This document shows positions 26,606-35,976 of a DNA stretch of 64,000 nt, in pieces (the first letter of the stretch is position 1; each line of letters starts with the position of its first letter). The stretch comes from Roseivirga sp. UBA6052. GTDB taxonomy: Bacteria > Bacteroidota > Bacteroidia > Cytophagales > Cyclobacteriaceae. The position numbers and the translations under genes are program-made. The notes beneath the pieces are model-generated. The model did no database searches and was not told where the DNA came from. It saw only the letters and a program-made list of their open reading frames with translations. The stretch spans positions 56,001-120,000 of the forward strand of contig DIYO01000003.1 of NCBI GenBank assembly GCA_002427755.1, read 5' to 3'.

Positions 26606-27487
26606 ATGTCTTACAAATTACTTGATGGAAAGGCTACCGCGAAATCGATTAAAGATGAGCTAGCCAGTAAAGTCGAAGAAATTAAGTCCAATGGAGGCAA
26701 AGTGCCTCACCTTGCTGCAGTTTTAGTTGGCGAAGATGGTGCTAGTAAGACATACGTCAATGCAAAGGTAAAAGCTTGTGAGGCTATTGGCTTTGGCTCG
26801 ACCTTAATTCATTTGCCCGAAGATACTTCTGAAGAAGAAGTGTTGGCTACTGTAGATCGCTTGAATAATAATGATGACATTGATGGATTTATCGTTCAGG
26901 TGCCATTGCCAGAGCAAATAGATGAGCAAAAAGTAGTTGAAGCCATTCTTCCTGAAAAGGACGTAGACGGGTTTCATCCTTCCAATTTGGGGAAGATGTT
27001 ACTAGATCTTCCAACTTTACTTCCTGCTACTCCTAAAGGCATGATGCTTTTAATGGAACGAAATGGCATCGAGACTTCAGGAAAAAATTGTGTGGTTATA
27101 GGAAGAAGCCATACTGTTGGTACACCTATAAGTGTGTTGATGTCTAGAAATTCAAATCCTGGAAACGCTACAGTAACGTTATGCCATAGTAGAACTAAAG
27201 ACTTGCCTTCAATCACTAGGCAGGCAGACATCTTGATTGTGGCAATTGGTAGAGAAGGGTTTGTTTCTGAAGATATGGTGAAAGAAGGAGCTATTGTGAT
27301 TGATGTGGGTATTCATAGGGTGCCTTCAGACCAAACAAAATCTGGCTTCAAGCTAAAAGGAGATGTTAAGTTTGATGAGGTAGCACCTAAATGTAGCTAT
27401 ATAACACCTGTACCGGGAGGAGTTGGTCCTATGACCATCGCTAGCTTATTGTGGAATACCTATTTGGCGAGTCAGAAGCTAGTATAA
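26606..27487 (+). CDS. folD: Bifunctional methylenetetrahydrofolate dehydrogenase/cyclohydrolase FolD
   Basis: A protein of 293 residues, cytoplasmic. It interconverts 5,10-methylene-, methenyl- and 10-formyl-tetrahydrofolate. Signature blocks: the catalytic Tyr and Lys in SKTYVNAKVKACEAIG, the conserved block VQVPLPEQID, EKDVDGFHPSNLG, the nucleotide-binding GRSHTVGTP, and the C-terminal PVPGGVGPMTIA. It is directly behind lepA and in front of a REP-like repeat. Confidence 0.97.
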   Translation: MSYKLLDGKATAKSIKDELASKVEEIKSNGGKVPHLAAVLVGEDGASKTYVNAKVKACEAIGFGSTLIHLPEDTSEEEVLATVDRLNNNDDIDGFIVQVPLPEQIDEQKVVEAILPEKDVDGFHPSNLGKMLLDLPTLLPATPKGMMLLMERNGIETSGKNCVVIGRSHTVGTPISVLMSRNSNPGNATVTLCHSRTKDLPSITRQADILIVAIGREGFVSEDMVKEGAIVIDVGIHRVPSDQTKSGFKLKGDVKFDEVAPKCSYITPVPGGVGPMTIASLLWNTYLASQKLV

Positions 27488-27495
27488 TAATTCTT

Positions 27496-27573
27496 CGTCA
27501 CCCTGTCCCGATATTTATCGGGAGTGTCAGGGTCTTTTAAAAGGCTAGATGCTGAAACAAGTTCAGCATGACG
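27496..27573. repeat. REP-like double-hairpin repeat between folD and queE
   Basis: The element begins CGTCA and ends TGACG. The first hairpin has inner arms TCCCGAT and ATCGGGA inside a short outer stem (ACCCTG / CAGGGT). The second hairpin has arms ATGCTGAA and TTCAGCAT. Two hairpins between short inverted ends is the architecture of REP/REPIN-type dispersed elements; genome copies cannot be checked here. It may also end or stabilise the lepA-folD transcript. Confidence 0.6.
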
Positions 27574-27613
27574 ATAATCAGCAGTTACAGCCACCTGCTC
27601 TAAAAAAGTTGAT

Positions 27614-28225
27614 ATGATTGAAACTCAAGTTGAGCTTCCTATTATGGAAGCTTTTTATACCATTCAAGGAGAAGGCCACTTCTCAGGAAATGCTGCTTAT
27701 TTTATACGTTTAGGAGGTTGCGATGTCGGATGCGTTTGGTGCGATGTAAAAGATTCATGGGATGCTGACAAATGGCCCAAGCAAACAATAGATCAGATTG
27801 TAGAAGGCGCATTAAAGCATGAGTCGCGTTTGGCAGTTATAACGGGAGGGGAGCCATTGATGTATAACCTTGATGATCTGACTGACGCCATTAAGGCACA
27901 TGGCATGAATACCAATATTGAGACTTCGGGTGCTCACCCACTTTCTGGAACTTGGGATTGGATTTGTTTCTCGCCAAAGAAATTCATGAGGCCAAAAGAT
28001 GAGATTTATGATATGGCTGATGAGTTAAAAGTCGTTATCTACAATAAAAGCGATTTTGCCTGGGCCGAGGAACACGCAAAAAGGGTCAATCCTGATTGTT
28101 TGTTGTACTTACAGCCGGAATGGGATAAGTCAGATCAGATGTTACCTCTTATTATTGATTATATAAAAGACAACCCGCAATGGAAAATCTCGCTACAAAC
28201 TCATAAGTTCATGGAGATTCCATAG
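27614..28225 (+). CDS. queE: 7-carboxy-7-deazaguanine synthase QueE
   Basis: A radical SAM enzyme of 203 residues that converts carboxytetrahydropterin to CDG in queuosine/7-deazaguanine synthesis. The 4Fe-4S cysteines are Cys36, Cys40 and Cys43 (CDVGCVWC), preceded by YTIQGEG. TGGEPL supplies the SAM-binding GGE motif. Its pathway partner queD is in the same window at 56.9 kb but not in the same operon. The following OmpA-like gene begins at the last base of the queE stop (TAGTG), so the pair is coupled despite unrelated roles. Confidence 0.95.
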   Translation: MIETQVELPIMEAFYTIQGEGHFSGNAAYFIRLGGCDVGCVWCDVKDSWDADKWPKQTIDQIVEGALKHESRLAVITGGEPLMYNLDDLTDAIKAHGMNTNIETSGAHPLSGTWDWICFSPKKFMRPKDEIYDMADELKVVIYNKSDFAWAEEHAKRVNPDCLLYLQPEWDKSDQMLPLIIDYIKDNPQWKISLQTHKFMEIP

Positions 28226-30078
28226 TGAGAGTATTTATTATCACCATATCAATCCTATTTATTTCACTTTGCTCATACGGGCAACAGTTCAATTCGAAGA
28301 ACAAAAAGGCAATAGAATTATATAAAGAAGCTAGTACGCTAGACGAGCTTGGTAATTATTATGAGTCTGAGAGATTATTACTAGAAGCACTAAAGAGAGA
28401 TGATAGTTTTGATGAGGCCATTGTTTTGCTGCATCAAGTCTATTTAAAAAGAAATCTACTCTCGAGCTCGGAATCCATTCTTTTGCAAAGTATAGAGGAA
28501 TTGGATACTCCTTTCATAAACCGAATCTTGGTTGATCAGGCCTATTTCTTAAATGCAGAAGGCAAATATGATTTTGCAAGAGATAAACTTGATGGAATAG
28601 TTGGGGCGATTTGGAATATCAATTCTCGATTAGTTGAGAGTCTTAATAATAGCAATCAATTTGCTTTAGATAGGGTGAAGAATGCTTTGGAGATTGATTT
28701 TGAGGAGCTACCAACACCTTTGAATAAGTTCGATCTGCAATATTTTCCCTCCTTGACATTTAATAATGAACTCATTTTTACAGTTCGTCAGAAGGAGAGA
28801 GGAGGAGATGAGAACCTCTACATGACAAGACTTCAAGGGCAAATCTGGACTGAGCCCATTCAAATTTCAGAAAACATTAATTCAAGGCGTAATGAAGGAA
28901 CTGCCACTATATCTGGTGATGGCAGAACCTTGGTTTTTACAGCTTGCAATAGACCCGATAACATTGGAAGCTGTGATCTATACATTTCTTATAACGAAAA
29001 AGAGGAATGGACTGATCCGGAATTGCTATCTGAAGCCATTAATAGTCCTGAATGGGATTCCCAACCATCATTGTCTGCAGATGGCAATACCTTATACTTT
29101 ACCAGTTTAAGAGCAGGGGGGTACGGAAAACAGGATATTTGGTCATCCAAGAAAGTTGATGGTGTTTGGCAAGAAGCAGTCAATGCTGGTTCTATTATCA
29201 ATTCAGCGCAAGATGATGCTTCGCCTTTTATCTATTTCGATAACAAAACGCTGATTTACGCCACAAAGGGAAGACTAGGAATGGGTGGATTTGATCTTTT
29301 TAAATCTGAAAGATTGAATAATAATTGGTCAGAGCCTCTCAATTTGGGTTATCCAATTAATAATGCTTTCGATCAAGTGGGTTATTCTTTGAGTATCGAT
29401 GGTTGGGCTTACTTCAGTTCGAGTGAAGCGGATGGAAGGCTTTTGCTAAAGCGGTTCAGAGTTCCTCAGGACATCATTAAGCCTGTATCTCTAAATCTAA
29501 AACTGATTGAAACAGGTATTGATTCCCTTAAGACAAGAGAGGTTTCTATTTTTTCTAAAGGGGAGTACATCAAAACCATAGAACTGAATAAAAATTATGA
29601 AGTGTCCTACAGCGAGGTATTAGCATATGACACACTTGAGTTTAAGGCAAAGGGTTATCAAGTTAAACGGGCTTCGAAATCTCAAATAGCTCAGAATATG
29701 CTACTAGAAATGGAACCTATTAAAGTAGGCGAAGTGCTGCTTGAGATTACAGGTAATTTCGATTTTGGTAGTACGAGCTTGAGTAATGAATTTATCTCAG
29801 ACTTAGATAGACTGGCCAATTACCTCTTAAATAACCCGGAAATTCATATTGAAATACAAGGCCATACTGATGACGTTGGAAGTTCAGAATTCAATTATGA
29901 ATTGAGTGTTTCTCGGGCAAAGAGTGTTTCAGATTACCTTTTGACTAAAAAAATCGACTTAGATCGAATGACAATTCGAGGTTTTGGTGAAACAATGCCA
30001 AAAACTCAAGATTCCACGAAATCCAAATTATCTATTAACAGAAGGGTGGAGATAATGGTCAAGTCCGTTAGATATTAG
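28225..30078 (+). CDS. PorE-like OmpA-family protein with PD40 propeller
   Basis: A protein of 617 residues starting at GTG, with a signal peptide (VFIITISILFISLCSYGQ). In order: a TPR-like helical region (about 25-130), PD40/WD40-like propeller repeats (about 165-420, e.g. TISGDGRTLVFTA, SLSADGNTLYFTS), a beta linker, and a C-terminal OmpA peptidoglycan-binding domain (about 505-617, IEIQGHTDDVGSSEFNYELSVSRAKSV). This order resembles PorE, the peptidoglycan anchor of the type IX secretion system, but similar proteins have other envelope roles. No other T9SS core gene is in the window. Confidence 0.85.
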   Translation: MRVFIITISILFISLCSYGQQFNSKNKKAIELYKEASTLDELGNYYESERLLLEALKRDDSFDEAIVLLHQVYLKRNLLSSSESILLQSIEELDTPFINRILVDQAYFLNAEGKYDFARDKLDGIVGAIWNINSRLVESLNNSNQFALDRVKNALEIDFEELPTPLNKFDLQYFPSLTFNNELIFTVRQKERGGDENLYMTRLQGQIWTEPIQISENINSRRNEGTATISGDGRTLVFTACNRPDNIGSCDLYISYNEKEEWTDPELLSEAINSPEWDSQPSLSADGNTLYFTSLRAGGYGKQDIWSSKKVDGVWQEAVNAGSIINSAQDDASPFIYFDNKTLIYATKGRLGMGGFDLFKSERLNNNWSEPLNLGYPINNAFDQVGYSLSIDGWAYFSSSEADGRLLLKRFRVPQDIIKPVSLNLKLIETGIDSLKTREVSIFSKGEYIKTIELNKNYEVSYSEVLAYDTLEFKAKGYQVKRASKSQIAQNMLLEMEPIKVGEVLLEITGNFDFGSTSLSNEFISDLDRLANYLLNNPEIHIEIQGHTDDVGSSEFNYELSVSRAKSVSDYLLTKKIDLDRMTIRGFGETMPKTQDSTKSKLSINRRVEIMVKSVRY

Positions 30079-30343
30079 TCAAATCATCAATTCGCAGAAT
30101 ATTATTTGTGTTTAAAGCGTCAAGAGATGCGTTATTTAGCGATTTGACTTCTCATTCAAGAAAATATTTTTGGTTAACATTTTAATAATTTCCTTAACTT
30201 GCCGCCTTTCGAAACTCCGTAATCACTTTTTTGACTTTGGTTAGGTACGGGTATTGCCAAGGTTGTCTGTTATGTTTCGTAGAGGTTAAAGGGTCTTAAT
30301 TGGCCTGGAAACAATTAAACAACTATTAACTAAAATTAATTCA

Positions 30344-33289
30344 ATGAAGAGAATCTCATTTTCGATTTTCTGTGCTTTGATGTTATTGGCTGGAAGTGCT
30401 TACGCACAGAACAGAACAATCACTGGTAAAGTAACAGGATCTGATGATGGACTTCCGTTACCAGGTGTGAACATCTTGGTAAAAGGAACGAGCGAAGGTA
30501 CTGCAACTAACAATGACGGTACTTACAGCATTCAAGCTGATGGTAATGCAACACTTGTGTTTAGATACTTAGGGTATGTAACGCAAGAAATCGCTGTTGG
30601 AAACAAAACTGTAATCAATGTAATCTTAGCTCCTGACGCAGTATCACTGGGTGAGGTAGTTGTAGTAGGTTACGGTTCACAGTCTGAGAAGTTAACACTT
30701 CAGTCTGTTTCTAACGTTAATGCTAAAGTTTTAGGTAACCTGCCGGTTATTACTCCACAAGAGGCCCTTCAAGGTCAAGCAGCTGGTGTGAACGTAGTAT
30801 CAAGTTCTGGTATTGCTGGTGCATCTGCGAGAGTAAACGTTAGAGGTGTTGCTTCTTTAGGAGCAAGTGCTACTCAACCACTTTATGTAGTTGATGGTGT
30901 ACCGTTGAACGATGTAATTCGTTCTGGTGGACAAGGTGGTACGGGTCTTAACCCAATCGCTGATATTAACGCGAACGAGATTGAGTCAATGACAGTATTG
31001 AAAGATGCTGCTGCTGTTTCAATTTATGGTTCTCGTGGTGCTAACGGTGTAATTCTTATTACTACTAAGAAAGGTACTGCTGGTAAAACTAAAATCAACT
31101 TTAACTACCAAACGGGTTGGAACGAGGAGACTTACCGTTTGAACATGATGGACGGTTTGGAGTACCAAACATTCAGAAATGACATTAGAGTTGCTCGTGG
31201 TGGAACTGCTGTAGCTGTAGTTGACAGAGATTATGACTGGATTGATAGAATTCACCAGACTGGTAGATCAGATCAATACTCTATCTCTGCAAGAGGTGGT
31301 GACGAAAATACTACTTTCTACATCTCAGGTAACTACCTAGATCAATCATCTTTCATGATCGGTAACGAGATTGATAGATTGAATGCTAGAATTAACTTAA
31401 CGCACAAATTATCTGACGGTGTTAGATTCGGTGTTAATGTTGGTGTGGCTAGAACGATCAACGACAGAATTGGTGCTGAAAACAACACTTTCGCTCCATT
31501 TACTGCTTCTGCTCTTCAAAACCCAACTGTACTAGGACAAGATCCTGAAACAGGCGCATTCACTAGAACTGGTTTCATCAGAAACGTTGTGGCAATCGAG
31601 GCATTAGCCACTAACGAATTAAAGACAAGAAGATTAACAGGTAACATATTCTTAGAAGCAGATCTTATCGAAGGTTTGACGTTTAAAACTGACTTTGGTA
31701 TTGACCAGCTTCAGAACGAGCAAACGTCAAGATTCCCAGATATTATTGAGCCTAATGGTACTGGTTTCAAAAACATTGGCCAAGATTTAAAATATCTAAC
31801 TACAAATACACTTCAGTATGATAGAGCTTTCGGTGATCATAATATGACTGTACTTGTTGGTCAGTCTTACGAGCTTAGAGAGAACGAGAGTATTTCAGTT
31901 GCAGGTACTGGTTTCGTTGCAGATGCACTCCCTAACGTTGGTAACGCAGCAACACCAACTACTACTTTTGCAGGTGGTGGTGACTGGGCTATCTACTCTT
32001 TATTTGCACGAGCTAACTATAACTTTGATAACAGATTCCTTTTTGAAGGTAACTTCAGAAGAGATGGTTCTTCAAGATTCGGTGCTAACTTCCGTTTCGG
32101 TAACTTCTGGTCAGTGTCTGCTGGTTGGAGATTAACTGATGAAGAGTTCATCCAAAACTTGAACTTATTTGATGAATTAAAAATCAAAGCAAGTTATGGT
32201 ACTTCAGGTAATGATAGAATTGGTTTGTTCCCTTCTATTGGACTATTCGGTGGTGCTGATTACGCTGGTATCCCTGGTATTAGACCTACACAAGCGGCTA
32301 ACGCTAACATTACTTGGGAGGAAACATCTCAATTAGATATTACTGTTAATGCTTCATTCTTCGATAGCAGATTGAATATTGAAGCTTCTTACTACGATAA
32401 GAGAACTGACGGTCTATTGAATAATATTCAGATTCCTTGGACTACTGGTTTCTCTGACTTTAACGGAAACATTGGTGAGATTCAAAACGAGGGTGTTGAC
32501 TTATTAATCAACACAGTGAATGTTCAATCAAGCGACTTCGTTTGGGAGACTTCATTAAACTTAGGTTTTGTTGAGAACACTGTACTTTCTCTACCAGAAG
32601 AGAATATTGATGATCAAGGTAGAGTATTTGCTCCTGTTGCAGCTGAGCAGCGTGCAATTGTTGGTGAGTCTGTGAACACGTTCTTCTTAATTCCTTACGT
32701 AGGTGTTAATCCTCAAACAGGTGAAGCTGAGTGGTTAGATATTGACGGCAACATCACTAACAGCCCAACTCCTGCTGATAGAAGAGTTCAAGGTACTGCA
32801 ATTCCTAAAGTAGTAGGTGGTTTTAGAAACAACATTCGTTGGAAAAACTTTGATGCAACTGTATTCTTCAGCTTTGCTGCAGGACACGAAATTGCTTACA
32901 CTGGTTTAAGATTTACTGAAAATGCTGGTGGTGGATTCAACAAGTCAAGAGATTTATTAAACTATTGGCAGAACCCAGGCGATCAAGCTACAACGCCAAG
33001 ACTTGATGGATCAACAATTTTCACAGCTCAGCAAAGATCTACTAGACAGTTAAGAGCTGGTGACTTTATCAGATTGAGAAACTTGAACCTTGGATACAAC
33101 TTCCCATCTACTTTGATGGACAAGATTCCTTACCTGAACAACATTAGAGTATTCGCTCAAGGACAAAACCTTTGGTTAAGTGCTGCAGCAGAGTTTGAGC
33201 CGGAGTTTGGTGGTTTCCCTCTAGGACAGTCATTCTTCCCAACTGCACAAGCTAGAACTTACACTATTGGTGTAGATGTAAACTTTTAA
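30344..33289 (+). CDS. SusC/RagA-family TonB-linked outer-membrane protein A
   Basis: A protein of 981 residues with a signal peptide ending SAYAQ. Residues about 24-107 are the CarboxypepD-reg-like domain (RTITGKVTGSDDGLPLPGVN). About 110-235 are the TonB plug (PLYVVDGVPLND, SIYGSRGANGVILITTKKG), and the rest is the barrel ending in Phe. With the SusD next to it, it imports an oligomer bound at the surface. The codon choice is strongly biased (AAC, GGT, AGA), suggesting high expression. The 265-base upstream gap has TTG (30170-30172) and a poor -7 match, TAACTTGC (30195-30202). No sigma/anti-sigma pair or sensor gene is adjacent, so regulation is unknown. Confidence 0.95.
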   Translation: MKRISFSIFCALMLLAGSAYAQNRTITGKVTGSDDGLPLPGVNILVKGTSEGTATNNDGTYSIQADGNATLVFRYLGYVTQEIAVGNKTVINVILAPDAVSLGEVVVVGYGSQSEKLTLQSVSNVNAKVLGNLPVITPQEALQGQAAGVNVVSSSGIAGASARVNVRGVASLGASATQPLYVVDGVPLNDVIRSGGQGGTGLNPIADINANEIESMTVLKDAAAVSIYGSRGANGVILITTKKGTAGKTKINFNYQTGWNEETYRLNMMDGLEYQTFRNDIRVARGGTAVAVVDRDYDWIDRIHQTGRSDQYSISARGGDENTTFYISGNYLDQSSFMIGNEIDRLNARINLTHKLSDGVRFGVNVGVARTINDRIGAENNTFAPFTASALQNPTVLGQDPETGAFTRTGFIRNVVAIEALATNELKTRRLTGNIFLEADLIEGLTFKTDFGIDQLQNEQTSRFPDIIEPNGTGFKNIGQDLKYLTTNTLQYDRAFGDHNMTVLVGQSYELRENESISVAGTGFVADALPNVGNAATPTTTFAGGGDWAIYSLFARANYNFDNRFLFEGNFRRDGSSRFGANFRFGNFWSVSAGWRLTDEEFIQNLNLFDELKIKASYGTSGNDRIGLFPSIGLFGGADYAGIPGIRPTQAANANITWEETSQLDITVNASFFDSRLNIEASYYDKRTDGLLNNIQIPWTTGFSDFNGNIGEIQNEGVDLLINTVNVQSSDFVWETSLNLGFVENTVLSLPEENIDDQGRVFAPVAAEQRAIVGESVNTFFLIPYVGVNPQTGEAEWLDIDGNITNSPTPADRRVQGTAIPKVVGGFRNNIRWKNFDATVFFSFAAGHEIAYTGLRFTENAGGGFNKSRDLLNYWQNPGDQATTPRLDGSTIFTAQQRSTRQLRAGDFIRLRNLNLGYNFPSTLMDKIPYLNNIRVFAQGQNLWLSAAAEFEPEFGGFPLGQSFFPTAQARTYTIGVDVNF

Positions 33290-33313
33290 TAACAGATTGT
33301 AAACAGAGATATT

Positions 33314-34720
33314 ATGAAAAAATTATTAAGTCTTATTCTGGGTGCAACGCTTGTTTTTAGTTGTACAGACCAGTTAGAAGAGATTCAACCACAGAACTCA
33401 GTTTCTGATTTTGTTGCATTCTCGGATGGTACTACCGCTTTAGGTACTCTTATGGGAGTTTATAGTTCAGCACAAGATGGAGATGTACTAGGTGGTACTT
33501 CTGCTATGGTGCAAGAATTCCAGTCTGACAATGTTGAATTCCTTGGGTCTTTCCCAACATTCAATGATGTAAAGAACTATGTTACACTAAGTGATAATGG
33601 TTCTACTGGAGCAATTTATAGGGACAATTTCAGATTGATCTTAACGGCTAATAATGTGATCGCTAACATTCCACTTGTAGCGGATGAGCAGTTTCAGCAA
33701 GCTACAAGAGATCAATATGTTGCGGAAGCGAAGTTTTTGAGAGCATTAGCTTATTTCAACTTAGTTAATATGTTCGGAGCACCTTATTCAGATAATAACG
33801 GAGCTGGACTTGGCGTGCCAATTGTAACTGAGGCATTTACAGGAGATGTAATCTTGTTCGAAAGAGCAACTACTGCTGAAGTACATGGTCAGATTATTCA
33901 AGATTTGAACGAAGCACTTCCTGATCTTCCAACGTCATTCTCAGCTGCTGAAGGTGGTAGAGGTAGAGCAACACAAGGTGCCGTAAGAGCGTTTTTTGCT
34001 AGACTTCACTTAATCAGAGGTGAATATCCTCAAGCTGCGGATTTCGCTGGTCAGTTGATCAACAACCCTGATTATGAGTTAGGTGCAGATTATTCTTTCT
34101 TCGGACAGGATACTGACGAGCATATCTTCCTTATTCAGAACAGTACAATTGATGGTTCTTCTTGGGCTACTTGGTTCAACGGAGCAGATCTTGGAGCTAG
34201 AGGTGATGCACCTTTCTCTCAAGATTTATTAGATGCTCACGATCCTGCTGATAGAAGATTAACTGATCTTTCTGTACAAGGTGTTAATGCTGATGACGGT
34301 AACTCAATCTTTACGACTAAGTTCCCAGATGCAGTAAACAACTCTGATGATTCTCCTGTATTCAGAATCACTGAGATGTACCTTACTAGAGCTGAGGCTT
34401 TAGCTGAAACTAATGGAATCAACCAAGAGTCAATCGATTTGATTAATGACTTGAGAGCTAGAGCTGGTTTAGCAGATGTTGCTGCTGGTGACTTTGCTAC
34501 TCCTGCTGATCTAATCACTTTGATCTTAGATGAGAGACGTAAGGAATTAGCATTCGAAGGACATAGAAGAAATGACCTTCTAAGAAGAAGACAAGGTTTA
34601 AGACCTGCTGGTGATGCAAACTTTGCAGATGCAGCATTTGGTCAGCCGAAGACTTTATTGCCAATTCCTCAGAGAGAAGTTGATTTGAACCCTAATTTGG
34701 TTCAAAACGCTGGATACTAA
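33314..34720 (+). CDS. SusD/RagB-family outer-membrane lipoprotein A
   Basis: A protein of 468 residues with a lipoprotein signal (LSLILGATLVFSC, Cys17). The SusD fold is visible as TPR-like helices (AEAKFLRALAYFNLVNMFGAP), the RATTAEVHGQIIQDLNEALPDLP block, and the C-terminal part with ILDERRKELAFEGHRRNDLLR and LLPIPQREVDLNPNLVQN. It is the surface lid of the SusC barrel encoded 24 bases upstream. The substrate cannot be read from sequence. A terminator follows. Confidence 0.95.
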   Translation: MKKLLSLILGATLVFSCTDQLEEIQPQNSVSDFVAFSDGTTALGTLMGVYSSAQDGDVLGGTSAMVQEFQSDNVEFLGSFPTFNDVKNYVTLSDNGSTGAIYRDNFRLILTANNVIANIPLVADEQFQQATRDQYVAEAKFLRALAYFNLVNMFGAPYSDNNGAGLGVPIVTEAFTGDVILFERATTAEVHGQIIQDLNEALPDLPTSFSAAEGGRGRATQGAVRAFFARLHLIRGEYPQAADFAGQLINNPDYELGADYSFFGQDTDEHIFLIQNSTIDGSSWATWFNGADLGARGDAPFSQDLLDAHDPADRRLTDLSVQGVNADDGNSIFTTKFPDAVNNSDDSPVFRITEMYLTRAEALAETNGINQESIDLINDLRARAGLADVAAGDFATPADLITLILDERRKELAFEGHRRNDLLRRRQGLRPAGDANFADAAFGQPKTLLPIPQREVDLNPNLVQNAGY

Positions 34721-34742
34721 TTTTAGTTGATGAACAAATAAT

Positions 34743-34780
34743 AAAGAGCCGACCAAATTATTGGTTGGCTCTTTTAATTT
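34743..34780 (+). terminator. Terminator of SusCD operon A
   Basis: A 14-bp stem with one G-T wobble (34743-34756 with 34761-34774) is followed by a T-rich tract. Confidence 0.9.
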
Positions 34781-34800
34781 TATACTAATTAGATATAGAT

Positions 34801-35544
34801 ATGAAAAGGTTAATTATTCAATTACTCATTTGTTTTTCTTTCAATTCTTTCGCTCAGGTTGCGGAAAATACGGCTGCTTTTCAAGAATTGAGCTTTAATC
34901 CACTGGCCCCTGATAATAGCATGCTGGTTGGCACTGATTTTCTATTGAATAGTGATAAAAAAGAGAATGTAAAAGGTTCTCCATTAATGTTTGAGACTTG
35001 GTTAACAGCTAATATTATACTCACTAGAAGTACGATGGAGAATGTACTAGTGAACATCTTGAATAACGAGGGACAAATATTCGTTCTTAAGGTTGAACAA
35101 GATTCTACTGTATTTGGTGTGGATGAAACGGTTATCGATAGATTGGTAGTTCAAGAAAATGAGCAAGAGAGAGTGTTTAAGTATTACTCTCCAGTATTAG
35201 TAGAAGGAAAAAATGGACGAAGCAAGTTTTACGAAATTCTCCATGATGGTGTAACCGCTACTTTGTTAAAGAGAGAAACAAAGAAATTTATTCAGGCTGA
35301 CGCACCCAAAGCATTTGCTATTAAAGAAACACCTTCAAGATACACTCCTGATACCGAATATTTTTTAAAGACAGGCGATAACTATACTGCTATCAAACTT
35401 AATAAGAAATCACTGTTAAAAGCACTTAGTGGAGAAGCTAAAGAGGTGGCGAATAAGATTGTGAAAACGCAGAAGCCTAAATTGTCAAAAGAGGCTGAAG
35501 TGGTTAAATTTTTAACCGAAATCGAAAAATCACTCAACAATTAG
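34801..35544 (+). CDS. Hypothetical secreted protein
   Basis: A protein of 247 residues with a signal peptide (LIIQLLICFSFNSFAQ). The body alternates short beta segments (EGQIFVLKVEQDSTVFGVDE, KFYEILHDGVTATLLKRETKKF) and ends in a Lys-rich helical tail (ALSGEAKEVANKIVKTQKPKLSKEAEVV). I do not recognise a family. The SusCD-A terminator lies just upstream, so it has its own promoter or relies on read-through. The product is probably periplasmic. Confidence 0.65.
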   Translation: MKRLIIQLLICFSFNSFAQVAENTAAFQELSFNPLAPDNSMLVGTDFLLNSDKKENVKGSPLMFETWLTANIILTRSTMENVLVNILNNEGQIFVLKVEQDSTVFGVDETVIDRLVVQENEQERVFKYYSPVLVEGKNGRSKFYEILHDGVTATLLKRETKKFIQADAPKAFAIKETPSRYTPDTEYFLKTGDNYTAIKLNKKSLLKALSGEAKEVANKIVKTQKPKLSKEAEVVKFLTEIEKSLNN

Positions 35545-35563
35545 AAAAAAATATCGAAGTTTT

Positions 35564-35618
35564 TTCAACCAAATATTATTTGGTCAAGAACTGGGCTAAA
35601 ATTCAACCATATTTGGTT
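35564..35618. repeat. Two related palindromes sharing TTCAACCA and TTTGGT
   Basis: Element 1 (35564-35584) and element 2 (35602-35618) both begin TTCAACCA and close with TTTGGT, the arms being complementary (ACCAAA/TTTGGT in the first, AACCA/TGGTT in the second). Their centres are about 36 bases apart. They lie between an ORF stop and a terminator, so they could be protein-binding sites or RNA stems. Confidence 0.35.
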
Positions 35619-35685
35619 CGAGAGCTTGAGAACATCATCTAACCATTATCTAAATTGATCAGGTAATTGTTAAAAATTATTAAAA

Positions 35686-35726
35686 AAGAAGGCTTTTAAA
35701 TCGTTTTAAAAGCCTTTTGTTTTTTC
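35686..35726 (+). terminator. Terminator after the hypothetical secreted protein
   Basis: A perfect 12-bp stem (35689-35700 with 35705-35716) is followed by a T-rich run (TTGTTTTTT). Confidence 0.85.
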
Positions 35727-35976
35727 TCAAATAAGATATTTACCGTTCGGATAGGGATTTTTGCAGTTTATACGAGTTTTTGAAACACCCTTACTCTACG
35801 GAAGAAAATTTTTTTTGTTCGGCATTTTTTAGGCTTTTCCCGAAATAACTCCTTTTGGCACATGCAATCGATACACCAAAAATGTTATCGCGATTTTGTC
35901 AAAACCCTCCATTTTCTTTTATGTTTGAGGTTCTAAACAAATCATTTTTTTAAAAACTAATCTTAAACGAAACAAA

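Larger units (their letters stand above)
35545..35976. other. 432-base non-coding gap upstream of SusCD operon B
   Basis: The gap holds two related palindromes (35564-35584 and 35602-35618), a terminator (35686-35726), and a possible -7 element GATTTTTG (35756-35763, one mismatch) followed by CAG. I see no reading frame worth calling and no recognisable riboswitch. The AT-rich final 200 bases before the susC ATG probably form a long 5' leader. Confidence 0.5.

Noticed and set aside
27481..27613. CRISPR-like or riboswitch structure before queE
   Set aside because: There are only two different hairpins and no spaced repeats; no preQ1 riboswitch core was recognisable.
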